64,000 nt of DNA from Akkermansia muciniphila. GTDB taxonomy: Bacteria; Verrucomicrobiota; Verrucomicrobiia; Verrucomicrobiales; Akkermansiaceae. Shown here piece after piece: positions 47,502-58,393 of the stretch. Under the pieces are notes generated by a model, which was not told where the DNA came from, did not search any database, and saw only the letters and a list, made by a program, of their open reading frames with translations. The position numbers and the translations under genes were made by a program. The stretch lies in assembly GCA_945890645.1 (NCBI GenBank), contig CAMDCV010000014.1, positions 1 to 64,000 on the forward strand, in the 5' to 3' direction. Positions within the stretch are counted from its first letter, which is position 1, and the number at the start of each line of letters is the position of its first letter.

Positions 47502-48941
47502 ATGTCTCTCGATCTCCTTCCTGAAACTCTCGACACCGAAACCGCCGAAGCCGTCAATATCGACCGCTCCATCGGTGACTTCACCTTTCCTGAACGCAAT
47601 AAATTTGATGCGGGTCGTGGTCTCTCGGAAAAAACGGTGGACTACATCTGCGACGTCAAAAACGATCCACAATGGGTGCGCGAGTTCCGCCACCGCGCGC
47701 TGAAAGTTTTCCGCGATAAACCCATGCCTACCAACTGGGCAACGGAGGATCTCAATAACATTGACTTCGATCAGATCCGCTATTATCTCTCCGATGGAGA
47801 AAAGCCCAAGCGCTCATGGGACGATGTACCCGCGGATGTGTTAGAGACCTTTGAACGTCTCGGCATCCCGCAGCAAGAGCGCGCGTTCCTCGCCGGCGTG
47901 GAAGCGCAGTTCGATTCGGAAGCGGCCTACTCGAACGTCAAAGAAGAACTCAGCAAACAAGGAGTGATCTTTGTCAACTCGGCTGAGGGTTTAAAAGAAC
48001 ACGAAGAAATTTTCCGACCCTGGTTCGGCAAAGTCATTCCTACGGGCGACAACAAATTTTCCGCTCTTAACTCGGCGGTGTTTTCCGGTGGTTCGTTTAT
48101 CTACATACCCAAGGGCTTAAAACTCAAGCAACCGCTCCAGGCGTATTTCCGCATCAACTCGGAATCGTTTGGTCAATTCGAGCGTACCCTCATCATCGCC
48201 GACGAAGGCTCGGAGATTATGTACATGGAAGGCTGCACCGCACCGAAATTCGAGACCGCTACCTTGCACTCAGCGGTGGTGGAATTGGTCGCACTGAAAG
48301 GTGCCAAAATCCAATACGTAACCGTGCAAAACTGGTCGTCGAACGTGTTTAACCTCGTCACCAAACGCGGTATCGCAATGGAAGATGCGGAAGTGCGTTG
48401 GATCGATTGCAACATCGGTTCTCGTCTCACCATGAAATATCCGGGCGTGGTGATGAAAGGTCGTCGCGCTCGCGGCGAAGTGATTTCCATCGCCTTGGCG
48501 AACACCGGCCAGCACCAAGATACCGGAGCCAAAATGATACACGCCGCCGATGAAACTACTAGCAACGTAGTATCTAAATCAATCTCCGTGGGCACGGGTC
48601 GTTCGACTTATCGCGGTCAAGTGCACATCCCTAAACACCTCAAGGGGTGCAAGAACAACACCGAGTGCGATGCCCTTTTGATCAACACAAAATCGCGCAC
48701 CGATACCTACCCGGCCATCACCGTAAAAGGCAATCAACACGCTACGCAGCACGAGGCCAGCGTCAGTCAGGTCTCGCAAGAAATGCTTTTCTACATGATG
48801 CAGCGCGGCATCAGCGAAGGCGCAGCCATGTCACTCGCGGTCAACGGTTTCATCAACGACCTCGTGCGCGAGTTCCCGATGGAATACAGCGTCGAACTCA
48901 AGCGCCTGATCGACCTCGAGATGGAAGGTAGCGTTGGATAA
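47502..48941 (+). CDS. sufB: Fe-S cluster assembly protein SufB
   Basis: [64 protein letters not shown]. Confidence 0.97.
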   Translation: MSLDLLPETLDTETAEAVNIDRSIGDFTFPERNKFDAGRGLSEKTVDYICDVKNDPQWVREFRHRALKVFRDKPMPTNWATEDLNNIDFDQIRYYLSDGEKPKRSWDDVPADVLETFERLGIPQQERAFLAGVEAQFDSEAAYSNVKEELSKQGVIFVNSAEGLKEHEEIFRPWFGKVIPTGDNKFSALNSAVFSGGSFIYIPKGLKLKQPLQAYFRINSESFGQFERTLIIADEGSEIMYMEGCTAPKFETATLHSAVVELVALKGAKIQYVTVQNWSSNVFNLVTKRGIAMEDAEVRWIDCNIGSRLTMKYPGVVMKGRRARGEVISIALANTGQHQDTGAKMIHAADETTSNVVSKSISVGTGRSTYRGQVHIPKHLKGCKNNTECDALLINTKSRTDTYPAITVKGNQHATQHEASVSQVSQEMLFYMMQRGISEGAAMSLAVNGFINDLVREFPMEYSVELKRLIDLEMEGSVG

Positions 48942-48980
48942 GCTGTTATCGTCCATTGCAAATTTTTGATTTTTTCTGCC

Positions 48981-50276
48981 ATGCCTACTGCCATTTCGTT
49001 ACCATCGATTCTCGACAAACCTGTATCCACTTCAGCGATCTTGCCGGAGTGGTTCGCGACAGCCCAAGCGGATGCTTGGAAACAATTCCAGACTCTGCCC
49101 GCACCAAAACGCGGTGACGAGCCATGGCGTTTTTCTACGATTTCGGCGCTAGATTTTTCTGCTTTTACAAGAACAGAATTTCGTGGCGATGCGAGTGAAT
49201 GGATTGCGCGTTCGAAAGGTGTAGCCACTGCCGCCGCGATTCTGATATTCGTCAATGATCAGCTCGTACACGCGGAAAACAAGGTGCCGGATGGCGTGAT
49301 TTGCCTGCCTTTGGCCGAGGCATTGATCGCGCATGCTGATCTGGTTAAGCAATATTTCATGCGTCACCCGGTGACTCTTGGCTCGGCAAAATTCAGCGCC
49401 CTCCATGCCGCACATTTGAGCAATGGTGTGTTTCTCTTCGTCCCTGCTGGTGTCGCTATCGCTGATCCCGTGCAGATCTTTCATTGGGTCGATGGACAGC
49501 ACAATACCATCTTGCCCCACACGTTGATCGTTACGGGTGAAGGTGCATCGGTGCGAGTCATCGAAACTTTTCAATCGACGAATGAGCGCGCCGCGACTCT
49601 CACGATTGCGGTCAATGACTTGATTGCGGAAAAAAAATCCACACTCGATTATGTCCTAATCCAGGCGCTGAATGAGAAAAGCAAAATCATTTCGATCAAT
49701 GCGAGTGATGTTGCCGCGGCGGCTACTTCCACGAGTTTCCTACTGAGCACGGGTGCCGAATGGGCGCGCAGCGAATCAATCTCACGCCTAACGGGCGAAG
49801 AAGCTCGTTCCTACATGCTTGCCGTCTCGGTTCCGAACGATGAACAGGAATACGATCAACGAACCTTCCAACATCACATTTCTCCGGGTGCGTATTCGGA
49901 TTTGTTATACAAAAATTCTCTTTACGATGAAGCCCGCACGATTTTCTCCGGCTTGATTTCTGTCGATGAAGGAGCCCACCGCACCGATGCCTATCAGACT
50001 TGCCGCAACTTGCTCATGTCGAACGCCTGCGAAGCGAATTCGATGCCTGGTCTAGAGATCAATGCCGACGATGTGAAATGCAGTCACGGCAGCACCAGCG
50101 CCCAGATCAGTGACGATGAAATTTTCTACCTTCGCGCCCGTGGTATCGATTCAGAAACCGCACGACAACTCATCGCGCGTGGCTTTTCCATCGAAGTGAT
50201 TTCCCGCCTCAATCACGAGCCAATAGAAGAGCTTGTTCTGAGCTATCTCGATCAGAAATTTTCGACACTTCGTTGA
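48981..50276 (+). CDS. sufD: Fe-S cluster assembly protein SufD
   Basis: ALHAAHLSNGVFLFVPAGV; IFSGLISVDEGAHRTDAYQTCRNLLMS; MPGLEINADDVKCSHGSTSAQI. Confidence 0.95.
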   Translation: MPTAISLPSILDKPVSTSAILPEWFATAQADAWKQFQTLPAPKRGDEPWRFSTISALDFSAFTRTEFRGDASEWIARSKGVATAAAILIFVNDQLVHAENKVPDGVICLPLAEALIAHADLVKQYFMRHPVTLGSAKFSALHAAHLSNGVFLFVPAGVAIADPVQIFHWVDGQHNTILPHTLIVTGEGASVRVIETFQSTNERAATLTIAVNDLIAEKKSTLDYVLIQALNEKSKIISINASDVAAAATSTSFLLSTGAEWARSESISRLTGEEARSYMLAVSVPNDEQEYDQRTFQHHISPGAYSDLLYKNSLYDEARTIFSGLISVDEGAHRTDAYQTCRNLLMSNACEANSMPGLEINADDVKCSHGSTSAQISDDEIFYLRARGIDSETARQLIARGFSIEVISRLNHEPIEELVLSYLDQKFSTLR

Positions 50277-50322
50277 GAAGCAGATGGCTTGCTCCTTCGT
50301 GAAAACTGGCTAGGGTATTTCT

Positions 50323-51090
50323 GTGAATGAGGGGCCTGAGGCAATATTGGAATTTTCCGTGATCGATGAGAGTGAAGACTACATCGTCATTGCGAAGCCT
50401 GCGCCGCTGATCGTTCATCCCTCGAACGGGCGGGTAGAACCGACATTGTTATGCGGTCTCGAGGGATTGTTAGCATTTGAAATCGCGAATGGCCACAAGC
50501 CTGCGATCATCACGCGGCTTGACCGTGAAACCAGTGGGTTGGTGTTAGTCGCGAAGCACACGGATGCCGCACGACAACTGGCAATGAGTTTGCAAAACCG
50601 GCGTGCAGAAAAAGAATATCTCGCGATTGTGCACGGTCATCCGGAGTGGGAGGAAATCGAAGTCGATCAACCAATCATCCGTCAGGGCCTAGTGCAGGAA
50701 AGCGCGATCTGGCTGAAACGCACTGTGCATCCACAGGGACGAGAAAGTTTCACGCAGTTTCGTTGCCTTCGTCGTTGGGAAAATGCGCGTGGTCGTTTCA
50801 GCGAAATTTCCTGTCTGCCACTGACGGGGCGAACGCACCAGATCCGCGTGCATCTCGCGCATCTCGGCTATGCGATCGTGGGCGACAAAATTTATGGCGC
50901 AGAGGAAAGTACATTTCTGGAATTCATCGAAACTGGGTGGACCGAAGCGCTTCGCGAACGCATGATGCTGCCCCGACAAGCCTTGCATGCCTTGCGATTG
51001 AGCCTGCCGTGGCAGGGACAAGTGCGCGAGTGGAGTTGCCCGCTCGCCCGTGACATGATCGAATTTCGAGATGACACGAGCGACGGATAA
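50323..51090 (+). CDS. RluA family pseudouridine synthase
   Basis: KPAPLIVHPSNG; ITRLDRETSGLVLVAK; EKEYLAIVHG; PLTGRTHQIRVHLAHLGYAIVGDKIYG. Confidence 0.94.
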   Translation: MNEGPEAILEFSVIDESEDYIVIAKPAPLIVHPSNGRVEPTLLCGLEGLLAFEIANGHKPAIITRLDRETSGLVLVAKHTDAARQLAMSLQNRRAEKEYLAIVHGHPEWEEIEVDQPIIRQGLVQESAIWLKRTVHPQGRESFTQFRCLRRWENARGRFSEISCLPLTGRTHQIRVHLAHLGYAIVGDKIYGAEESTFLEFIETGWTEALRERMMLPRQALHALRLSLPWQGQVREWSCPLARDMIEFRDDTSDG

Positions 51091-51097
51091 GTTCCAA

Positions 51098-54000
51098 TCA
51101 ATTGCGGGGCTTAAATGCCGCGCCGAGACAAACAACGGCCCATAGGCCAAAGAGCCCCACGGCCCATAAAGGCAGACCGATGCGATCGCTCAGGCTGAGC
51201 ACGATAGGTGCGACATTTACTGCAGCTGTACCATCACCACTGACAGGTGCTGCCACAACCGGCGCGACAGGTGTTGTAAGTTCCGCGGCGGTAATCATCG
51301 GTTTGCCGACTTCGGTGCGCAGGGCGGCGACTTGATCGGCAGTCACAGCGCTGGCCTTATTACCGAAACTGTTGCGAATGAAGGTAAGAACGGCCGCAAT
51401 TTGTTCATCATTTTGGTGCGCTTGCGGAGGCATGATGAGGTTATACTCAGTGCCCTTGACCTTGATCGGTCCTTGCAGGCCCCGCAATTGAATGAGAATC
51501 AGATTTTCTACTGGTCCCGTAACCCATTCAGAGCCCGCGAGGGGAGGACCAACACCGGCGGCGCCACCACCGTCCATGCCGTGACAGGCCATGCACGCCG
51601 CGTATTGTGTTTTGCCGAGTGCCATCATCTCGGGAGTAGGCTCGGCTGCAGCCGCAGTGACGGGCGCTGCGGCAGCTGGTGCTACTGCGGTGGGTGCTGC
51701 TGCAGCTGGCACTTCAGCGGCGGCAGGTGCAGCGACGGGTTGGACGGGAGTCGCTACTGGAGTTGCTGCGGCAACTTCTTTCACCGGTTCCGTGAGCGTT
51801 TGACTGATTAACATAGGAACAACTTTTTTTTCGCTCTTCTTCATTTTCGCCGCTTTGTTCAAGCTTGTTAACCAAGCGACCAAGTCACGGGCTTCGCGAG
51901 GCTTGAGCAATCCAGTCATTGGCGGCATCGCAGAGATTGGCGGGGTCATTTCCTTAATGTCAGCACGTTTGACACGAGTAATCGTCTCACCCACATCAAC
52001 GTCGATCGAGTCCTTAGTTGCCGCTGCCAAGATGCCGCCTATGGATTTGCCATCGCTCAGTGTGACCGATACCACACCAAAACCATCAGCCACCTTGGCA
52101 CCCGGGACCATCATGGATTCTAACATAAACCGGTGATCGCCACGCAAACCAATACCCGCGAGATTCGGTCCGGCCTCCCCACCGGCTTCGTGGCCCTCAC
52201 CCGCGCGATGACAGCGCATGCACTCGGCAGGGTGAGACAAATAAATTTGTTCCCCTCGTTTCGCGTCGCCTCCTTCAAGAGCAATGGTCCATGCAGCCAG
52301 CGGATCATCCGCAGCGAGGGAAGATTTCCATGCGGCCACGGCAGTTTTGACCGAATCCTCGGTGCGTGCTTCCGCAGTCTCTAACAATTCGATGGCGTAG
52401 GGCAGTGCACCTTTCGCAGAGGTGAGTTCTTTAACACCGGCAGCTATGTAGTCAGCAGCGGCAACGCCGGGGACTTTCGCTAGCAAGGTCCACGCACCCT
52501 GTGAAAGTGCAGGCTGATTTTTTTCCAATGCCGATTGAATTGGTGCGAGGGCCATTTCCGGTTGGCTCGACACGATGGCCGTCAAGGCGGCGATCGCAAG
52601 TGGGGCATCGGAATCAGCAGCCCATCGAGTGAGAGCAGTATTCATGTCGGGTGCCTTCGATTGCACGAAAAGCTCAAGAGCTTTGGCGCGAGCTTTGCCG
52701 GGGAGTGTGGCATTATCGATGATCGCTTGCATATCCGCAGAGGTCAGTGCATCGAGATTCAAGTGATATTGATCCACCAAGCCGAGAGCGCTGGCGAGGG
52801 TATCGCCACTAGCACGGATTAAGTCAGGAAGACCTTTTTCCAGCACCTGTTTGATTTCATCAGCCGAACGCTCAGGCAGTGGTGCCCAGAAGCCAATGGA
52901 TTGATCGACAGGAAATGGTTTAGGCCAATTCGCAAGAAGGCGGATGGCTTCCAGGCGTACTTTAACGGGTAGTTCCTGAGCGGCAGCAGCGGACAGCAGG
53001 CGCGCGGCATTCACCTGGCCACCTAGACGGTAGGCACTGTGAAGGATGCGACGCCACATCATTTCCGTGCGCTCGACGCCCGTAGTTTTCTCTAACAATT
53101 CTGCCACTGCAGGGCGCGACGTTTCGAGGAAAAGATCGTGAATCGCGCGAATCGCTTCGTCGGCCACCCGTGGTGTGACATCGGTCACAAACTCTTGTAA
53201 CAGTGGGCTCTTGATGCGGCGAAGTGCCACCACCATCGCAAGGCGCGCGGAAGGATCCGTCTCGGCACGTAGTGCGTTGAATTGCTGCTCCGGCAAAATT
53301 TCCGCAAGGGCATAGGCACCCGCATGACGCAAGAACGGATCCTGATCCTGATTCGCTTTGAGCATCTCGACAATCTGCGGTGCCAAGAACGAAGATTTTT
53401 GTTTGGCAATCAATAGCGCTGCATGAAAAGCAACGCGCTTCGATTCATCTTTGAGTAGACCACCAATGGGCAACGAGGCAACAGGAAGGTTTTTCACATC
53501 GGCCAGCATGCGCAGTGCCTGCGTGCGAGTTTCCGCATCGGGATCCTTCAGCAAAGGAGTGAGTAAATCCGTTGCCTGCTTGATCTTGGAGGCATCCGGT
53601 AATGAAGCAAAACCATCGGCATTGGGAGCGGAGGTGATGCCACGACGAGCGATGATGCCGATGCCCCAGATCGAATGCAGGCGCTCGACTTCACTGCGCG
53701 ATTGCAGACCAGTTTGGAAAAACGATAGCCCATCTTGGCGACGGGTGAGTTCGATTTGCGCACGCAGGCGCACGCGCATGTCGGGATGAGCCAGCATTGT
53801 GGCCAACTCTGCTGAAGGGCGTTGGGTGAAACCCTCCGCAAACCATTGCTTGGTTTGTTTCACCGCATCAGCACGATACATGTTATCGCCCGCATCTAAC
53901 GAATAAATGCGACCATCATCATGCGAAGTCCAACCGCCGATGAAATCAGCGACAACGAGTTTCCCATCGTAAGAGTATTCGACGTCAGTAGCAGCAACAC

Positions 54001-55717
54001 CCCAATTGAATTCACGCGCATCGACCAACTTCATGCCTGCGCCTTCCGAGGCCACAGCAAAGGAATAAATCCCGGACTTCGAAGCGCCACCGCGGTAATC
54101 GCAGATGAGAAAGCGTCCGACTTCCGACTCAAGAAAACCAACTCCCGGGTGATATGTGAGACCCGATGGACCACTCGTGAGATTGGCCATAGCTGGCACA
54201 ATGAACGCTGGTTGCTCATCGTTTTGCGGCTCCCACATGCGTTCCACCATCCAACGACCCACTGGATGAGCATCGAGGCCGATTTGTTTGTAAAAAGTGT
54301 GCATCGCCTGATGCTCCATCTGCCAACCGGTATCGCCGCCGGGCACGATGTAGACCACGCGTGCTTTATCGCCTTGGTCGGAGTTGTTATCGACGCTGAT
54401 GGCATTGCCATACATATCGAAGGCGATTTCCTTAGGATTTCGCAATCCAGTGTGGATCAGCTCGAAGTTGGAGCCATCGGGTTCAAAACGAAACGCAGTG
54501 CCTTCATTGGGATAGTGATACACTTTGCCTTCTTTCGTTGTGAAGCTTAGTCCACGGTCGCCGATCGTTCCATAGATCATGCCATCAGGGCCTAACGCAA
54601 ATCCATTAAGGTCATGGCCGCTAAGAGAAATACGTACACCGAAACCATCTTGGATGACTTTTTTCTCATCGGAAATGCCATCACCATTCTTATCGCGCAG
54701 GGCCCATACTTTTGGGATGCTCGCAAGGTAGACTGTTCCTTCGAGCGCGAATACTCCTGCTGCAGTGCCATCTAACAAATCGTTAAATCCATCGGCAAAT
54801 ACTTGGCTAGTCTCGAAAACACCATCCCCATCTTTATCGGCGAGCATTCTGACGATCTCCGTTTTTTCCGTCATGCCTTCTAAGGGAAGCTTGGCCTGCC
54901 ATTTTTCGTGAAGCTTGCGACGATCTTCGACCCTCTGCGCAGCGAGGTCATCGAGATACCAGTAGAGGTGATTGCGGTCGTCCTCAATACCGAAACGGAA
55001 ACGATGAGTCTCAGAGACGTAGATATTACCCTTTTCATCGAAACACAGCGCCGTGGGCGAAATGACTTTTTGATTCTTCGAATCAGCCATGATTTTCAGC
55101 GTCGTGCCCTCGGGAATGGTCACACCGGGCAATACATCGGTGGAAACGAGTCCCGCCGTGTAGGGCTTGCCGTCCTTGGTTGGTGCAGGCATTTTTTCAT
55201 TGGCGTAGTCAGAGAAAACAAAATGGTCGGCCGCGATGAATCCCCACTCCCCTGTGGCTTGATCGATCACGCGCAGGCGGACTTTTTTACCTTTGAACTC
55301 GGCGAGATCCCACGTGACCGTATCACAGCGGAGAGAATTTTTTCCGGTAGCCTCGCGGGCGACCTTGCCATCGATTAGCAACTGCACCGCCGCTTTACCC
55401 GGCTGATTGCCACCGCCGATGAGGAATGTGATGTATTGATGATTCAGAGCAAATTCCTCGGAAGTCAGCGAGCCAAGCGCGTCAGTGCCACCCTGAGCCG
55501 AGCAAGCGAGGCTGCCATCGGCGTAGTTCGTGAATTCCTGCTTCGTACCCTGAACCACACCCGGCACGGGACCTTTGCCAAATCCGGTGCCTTCTTCTTG
55601 CCAAGTGCCGAATCCATCACCCTCAAAGGTTTCATAAACCTTGGGCGCCGCCATCGCAGGCACGGATAAGAATAAACTGAACAGCGCGAGAGATTCTACA
55701 GGGCGTTTCATAGGCAC
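51098..55717 (-). CDS. PVC-type membrane-bound dehydrogenase with HEAT repeats and two cytochrome c motifs
   Basis: Beta-propeller region GLRNPKEIAFDMYGN; HEAT region; CMRCH and CMACHGMDGGG heme motifs; C-terminal TM. Confidence 0.9.
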   Translation of the reverse strand: MPMKRPVESLALFSLFLSVPAMAAPKVYETFEGDGFGTWQEEGTGFGKGPVPGVVQGTKQEFTNYADGSLACSAQGGTDALGSLTSEEFALNHQYITFLIGGGNQPGKAAVQLLIDGKVAREATGKNSLRCDTVTWDLAEFKGKKVRLRVIDQATGEWGFIAADHFVFSDYANEKMPAPTKDGKPYTAGLVSTDVLPGVTIPEGTTLKIMADSKNQKVISPTALCFDEKGNIYVSETHRFRFGIEDDRNHLYWYLDDLAAQRVEDRRKLHEKWQAKLPLEGMTEKTEIVRMLADKDGDGVFETSQVFADGFNDLLDGTAAGVFALEGTVYLASIPKVWALRDKNGDGISDEKKVIQDGFGVRISLSGHDLNGFALGPDGMIYGTIGDRGLSFTTKEGKVYHYPNEGTAFRFEPDGSNFELIHTGLRNPKEIAFDMYGNAISVDNNSDQGDKARVVYIVPGGDTGWQMEHQAMHTFYKQIGLDAHPVGRWMVERMWEPQNDEQPAFIVPAMANLTSGPSGLTYHPGVGFLESEVGRFLICDYRGGASKSGIYSFAVASEGAGMKLVDAREFNWGVAATDVEYSYDGKLVVADFIGGWTSHDDGRIYSLDAGDNMYRADAVKQTKQWFAEGFTQRPSAELATMLAHPDMRVRLRAQIELTRRQDGLSFFQTGLQSRSEVERLHSIWGIGIIARRGITSAPNADGFASLPDASKIKQATDLLTPLLKDPDAETRTQALRMLADVKNLPVASLPIGGLLKDESKRVAFHAALLIAKQKSSFLAPQIVEMLKANQDQDPFLRHAGAYALAEILPEQQFNALRAETDPSARLAMVVALRRIKSPLLQEFVTDVTPRVADEAIRAIHDLFLETSRPAVAELLEKTTGVERTEMMWRRILHSAYRLGGQVNAARLLSAAAAQELPVKVRLEAIRLLANWPKPFPVDQSIGFWAPLPERSADEIKQVLEKGLPDLIRASGDTLASALGLVDQYHLNLDALTSADMQAIIDNATLPGKARAKALELFVQSKAPDMNTALTRWAADSDAPLAIAALTAIVSSQPEMALAPIQSALEKNQPALSQGAWTLLAKVPGVAAADYIAAGVKELTSAKGALPYAIELLETAEARTEDSVKTAVAAWKSSLAADDPLAAWTIALEGGDAKRGEQIYLSHPAECMRCHRAGEGHEAGGEAGPNLAGIGLRGDHRFMLESMMVPGAKVADGFGVVSVTLSDGKSIGGILAAATKDSIDVDVGETITRVKRADIKEMTPPISAMPPMTGLLKPREARDLVAWLTSLNKAAKMKKSEKKVVPMLISQTLTEPVKEVAAATPVATPVQPVAAPAAAEVPAAAAPTAVAPAAAAPVTAAAAEPTPEMMALGKTQYAACMACHGMDGGGAAGVGPPLAGSEWVTGPVENLILIQLRGLQGPIKVKGTEYNLIMPPQAHQNDEQIAAVLTFIRNSFGNKASAVTADQVAALRTEVGKPMITAAELTTPVAPVVAAPVSGDGTAAVNVAPIVLSLSDRIGLPLWAVGLFGLWAVVCLGAAFKPRN

Positions 55718-55796
55718 GACAATCTATGCACATCCCCCATTCGCGCAAGGGCGGAATAACATATAAAATCAGATTTTCTTGAGCAGAGCACCGGAA

Positions 55797-55841
55797 GACA
55801 AGCGTCCTCGCCTGTCTCAGCAGACATCCGTCACGCTTGTC
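55797..55841. repeat. REP-like hairpin related to the 21538-21607 element
   Basis: GACAAGCGT ... ACGCTTGTC outer arms with inner TGTCT-CAGC-AGACA; shares ACAGGCGAG(G)ACGC core. Confidence 0.65.
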
Positions 55842-55843
55842 CT

Positions 55844-56731
55844 TCAAATGCAGCATCCATCAAAATCTCGGCGAGCAGGACGTCGCGGCCACAATTTTTC
55901 CAGAAGCAACATCGCTGGAAATACTGCCAAGAGTCCATAGCCCGCGCAACGACACACAAAGATGGCCCATTCTGGCGGCGACTTCCACCATGGCGGAGTG
56001 CCCGCAAACGATCCCGGTAGTCCAATATAGATCCCTAGAAGCTCATCATCGATCAAAAGTGACACACGATCGTTCTCAAGGTCATCACGCTCGTCAATAA
56101 ATGGGATGTCGCTCCTGTAAATAATCTCTCGCTTCAATTCCGCATCCTTATAGGCCTTATCGATCTCCTCCAGTCGCACATCGATTTGTTTTACCCATCC
56201 CTCGCTATATTTTGCCCGTACACGTGGCACCACCTCCTTGGCAGCTTCCTGAAAGGCATCAGACAAATCATCTCTTCCTATGTCAGAATGGCATGTGTAA
56301 AACACGGTCATTTCATCATTAAATTGTTTGGGTACCTCCTTCGTGTCCAAATAAATCCGAGAACGAATCCACCAAAGTGGCGTTTTTAAGATGGCACCAT
56401 CCTGATCGAGGTGGCTTTGAACTTTCCTCAATGTGGCATCGCTTCCCAATTCACCCCGCATGTCTGCGAGAAAGGTTTTCGCATCGGCGTTGTGCGGTAT
56501 GCACCCCACTCGAATATGCTCCTCGACCGTTTCGTTTTTTTTCAAAAATACAAAAACTAACACCAGACCCGTCAACAGCCCTAACAGCGGACCTATCCAC
56601 AAAAGAGCGCCCCATCGCCAAATGAGACGAGCAGGCAACCACCGTCCAGCATCACCCAGAATGGCTTCAGGCCCAGCCAATAAGGTATCATGTTTCGAAT
56701 TTTCAGCTTCGTCGTGTGGAGATTTCATCAT
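55844..56731 (-). CDS. Hypothetical two-TM membrane protein (polysaccharide copolymerase-like topology)
   Basis: N-terminal TM (LLGLLTGLVLVFVFL), soluble middle, C-terminal TM (GYGLLAVFPAMLLL). Confidence 0.6.
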   Translation of the reverse strand: MMKSPHDEAENSKHDTLLAGPEAILGDAGRWLPARLIWRWGALLWIGPLLGLLTGLVLVFVFLKKNETVEEHIRVGCIPHNADAKTFLADMRGELGSDATLRKVQSHLDQDGAILKTPLWWIRSRIYLDTKEVPKQFNDEMTVFYTCHSDIGRDDLSDAFQEAAKEVVPRVRAKYSEGWVKQIDVRLEEIDKAYKDAELKREIIYRSDIPFIDERDDLENDRVSLLIDDELLGIYIGLPGSFAGTPPWWKSPPEWAIFVCRCAGYGLLAVFPAMLLLEKLWPRRPARRDFDGCCI

Positions 56732-56838
56732 CGATTCACGAATGCATCTAACGTCTTACAGATGAAAAGTGCCCCATTCCATCCCACGCGGCAATCTCTA
56801 TATTGCTCGTGACGTATGAACATGACGACGATCAACGG

Positions 56839-57471
56839 TTAAAACCGACACTCCATCTCCACCGCCTCGCGCAATCGGCGCAGATACTCGAGGCGAGGAA
56901 TCTCAATCGCGCCAAGTGACTCGGTGTGATCATTGGTGGCTTGCACATCGAACAACACAAAACCGCACTCGCGCAGGTGATCGATCAGATACGTGAGTGC
57001 CATTTTGGAACCATCGCTGATGCGAGAAAACATCGATTCCCCGGCAAACAGTCCACCACAGGCCACACCATATATACCTCCAACCAGTTCGCCATCGCAC
57101 CAACACTCGACACTGTGTGCGTGGCCTATTCGATGCAGTTCGATGTAAGCTGCGACCAATCGATCACCCAGCCATGTTTCGCCACGCTCTTCACTCGGCT
57201 CCGCACAGGCGCGGATCACATCGGCAAAGGCCTGATCGCGGGTGAAAGAAAATTTTCCCTGCCGCATCTTGCGCCGTAAGCGACTGGTGGCATGAAACAT
57301 TTCCATCTCGATGATTCCGCGTGGATCCGGTGACCACCAAGTGAGCGGCGTATCCGACCACGGGAAAATCCCTTGTCGATACGCGTGCATCAGCGTCTCG
57401 CTCTGGAGATTGCCGCCGAGCGCGAGCAGTCCATCAGGTGAGGCCTCGGCGGGGTCGGGGAACTCGATCAT
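56839..57471 (-). CDS. aat: Leucyl/phenylalanyl-tRNA-protein transferase
   Basis: GLLALGGNLQSETLMHAYRQGIFPW; WWSPDPRGI; GGIYGVACGGLFAGESMFSR; FDVQATNDHTESLGA. Confidence 0.97.
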   Translation of the reverse strand: MIEFPDPAEASPDGLLALGGNLQSETLMHAYRQGIFPWSDTPLTWWSPDPRGIIEMEMFHATSRLRRKMRQGKFSFTRDQAFADVIRACAEPSEERGETWLGDRLVAAYIELHRIGHAHSVECWCDGELVGGIYGVACGGLFAGESMFSRISDGSKMALTYLIDHLRECGFVLFDVQATNDHTESLGAIEIPRLEYLRRLREAVEMECRF

Positions 57472-57492
57472 CGCACATGGATAGTAAGGAAA

Positions 57493-58383
57493 TTAGTATT
57501 CCCTCCCTAACAAGAAATCAGCGAGCTGGTGCAGATGCTCGCCTTTTTTGCCGAAGACGGCGATCGAATGCATCGCTTTTTGTGTGAGCACCGCCGCTTC
57601 CTTGCGCGATTTTTCTAAGCCCACGATGGCGGGATAAGTAGCCTTAGCGACGTTGGCATCTTTGCCAGCGGTCTTGCCTAACACTTCGGTGCTTTGTGTG
57701 ACGTCGAGAATGTCATCGATGATTTGAAAAGCTAAGCCGAGAGACTGGCCAAAAGTTGTTAGCGCTTCAATCTTGGCGGGCGTGGCATTGACAGCCATCG
57801 CGCCGAGTCGCAGGGAGGTGGTCAATAGCGCGGCAGTTTTCGCTTTATGAATAAGAATCAATTGCGCCTTGGTAAGTGACTTGCCTTCGCCCTCAAGGTC
57901 CATCACTTGACCACCGATGAGATGGCGACTGCCGCTGGTGAGCGCGAGTTCCTTGATGAAGGCATCCATACGGTAACGCGGCGTCTGCATCGTTTGGGCA
58001 AGAATCAAAAAAGCCTCGGTCAATAGCGCATCGCCGCAAAGAACCGCCATTCCATCGCCGAAGACCTTGTGGCAAGTCGGACGACCACGGCGCAAATCAT
58101 CATCGTCCATGCATGGCAAGTCATCGTGGACCAGCGAGTAAGTGTGCAGGACTTCTACCGCGCAAGCAGCAGGCATGGCGCGTTCGATCTCACCGCCACA
58201 AGCCTCTGCAGCCGCAAGGCATAGGATCGGACGTAAACGCTTACCACCGGCAAACACCGAATAGCGCATCGCCTTGTGAATCGTCGTGGGCGCGATTTTT
58301 TCCTTGGGCAGAAATCCATCGAGCGCACGGTCCACGTGCTTTGCGGTGTCGCTGAGATACTTGGTAAATGAGGGGGTTGACAT
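57493..58383 (-). CDS. ispA: Polyprenyl synthetase (farnesyl/geranylgeranyl diphosphate synthase)
   Basis: GGKRLRPILCLA; LVHDDLPCMDDDDLRRGRPTCHK; GLAFQIIDDILDVT. Confidence 0.95.
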   Translation of the reverse strand: MSTPSFTKYLSDTAKHVDRALDGFLPKEKIAPTTIHKAMRYSVFAGGKRLRPILCLAAAEACGGEIERAMPAACAVEVLHTYSLVHDDLPCMDDDDLRRGRPTCHKVFGDGMAVLCGDALLTEAFLILAQTMQTPRYRMDAFIKELALTSGSRHLIGGQVMDLEGEGKSLTKAQLILIHKAKTAALLTTSLRLGAMAVNATPAKIEALTTFGQSLGLAFQIIDDILDVTQSTEVLGKTAGKDANVAKATYPAIVGLEKSRKEAAVLTQKAMHSIAVFGKKGEHLHQLADFLLGREY

Positions 58384-58393
58384 AAAATTTCCG

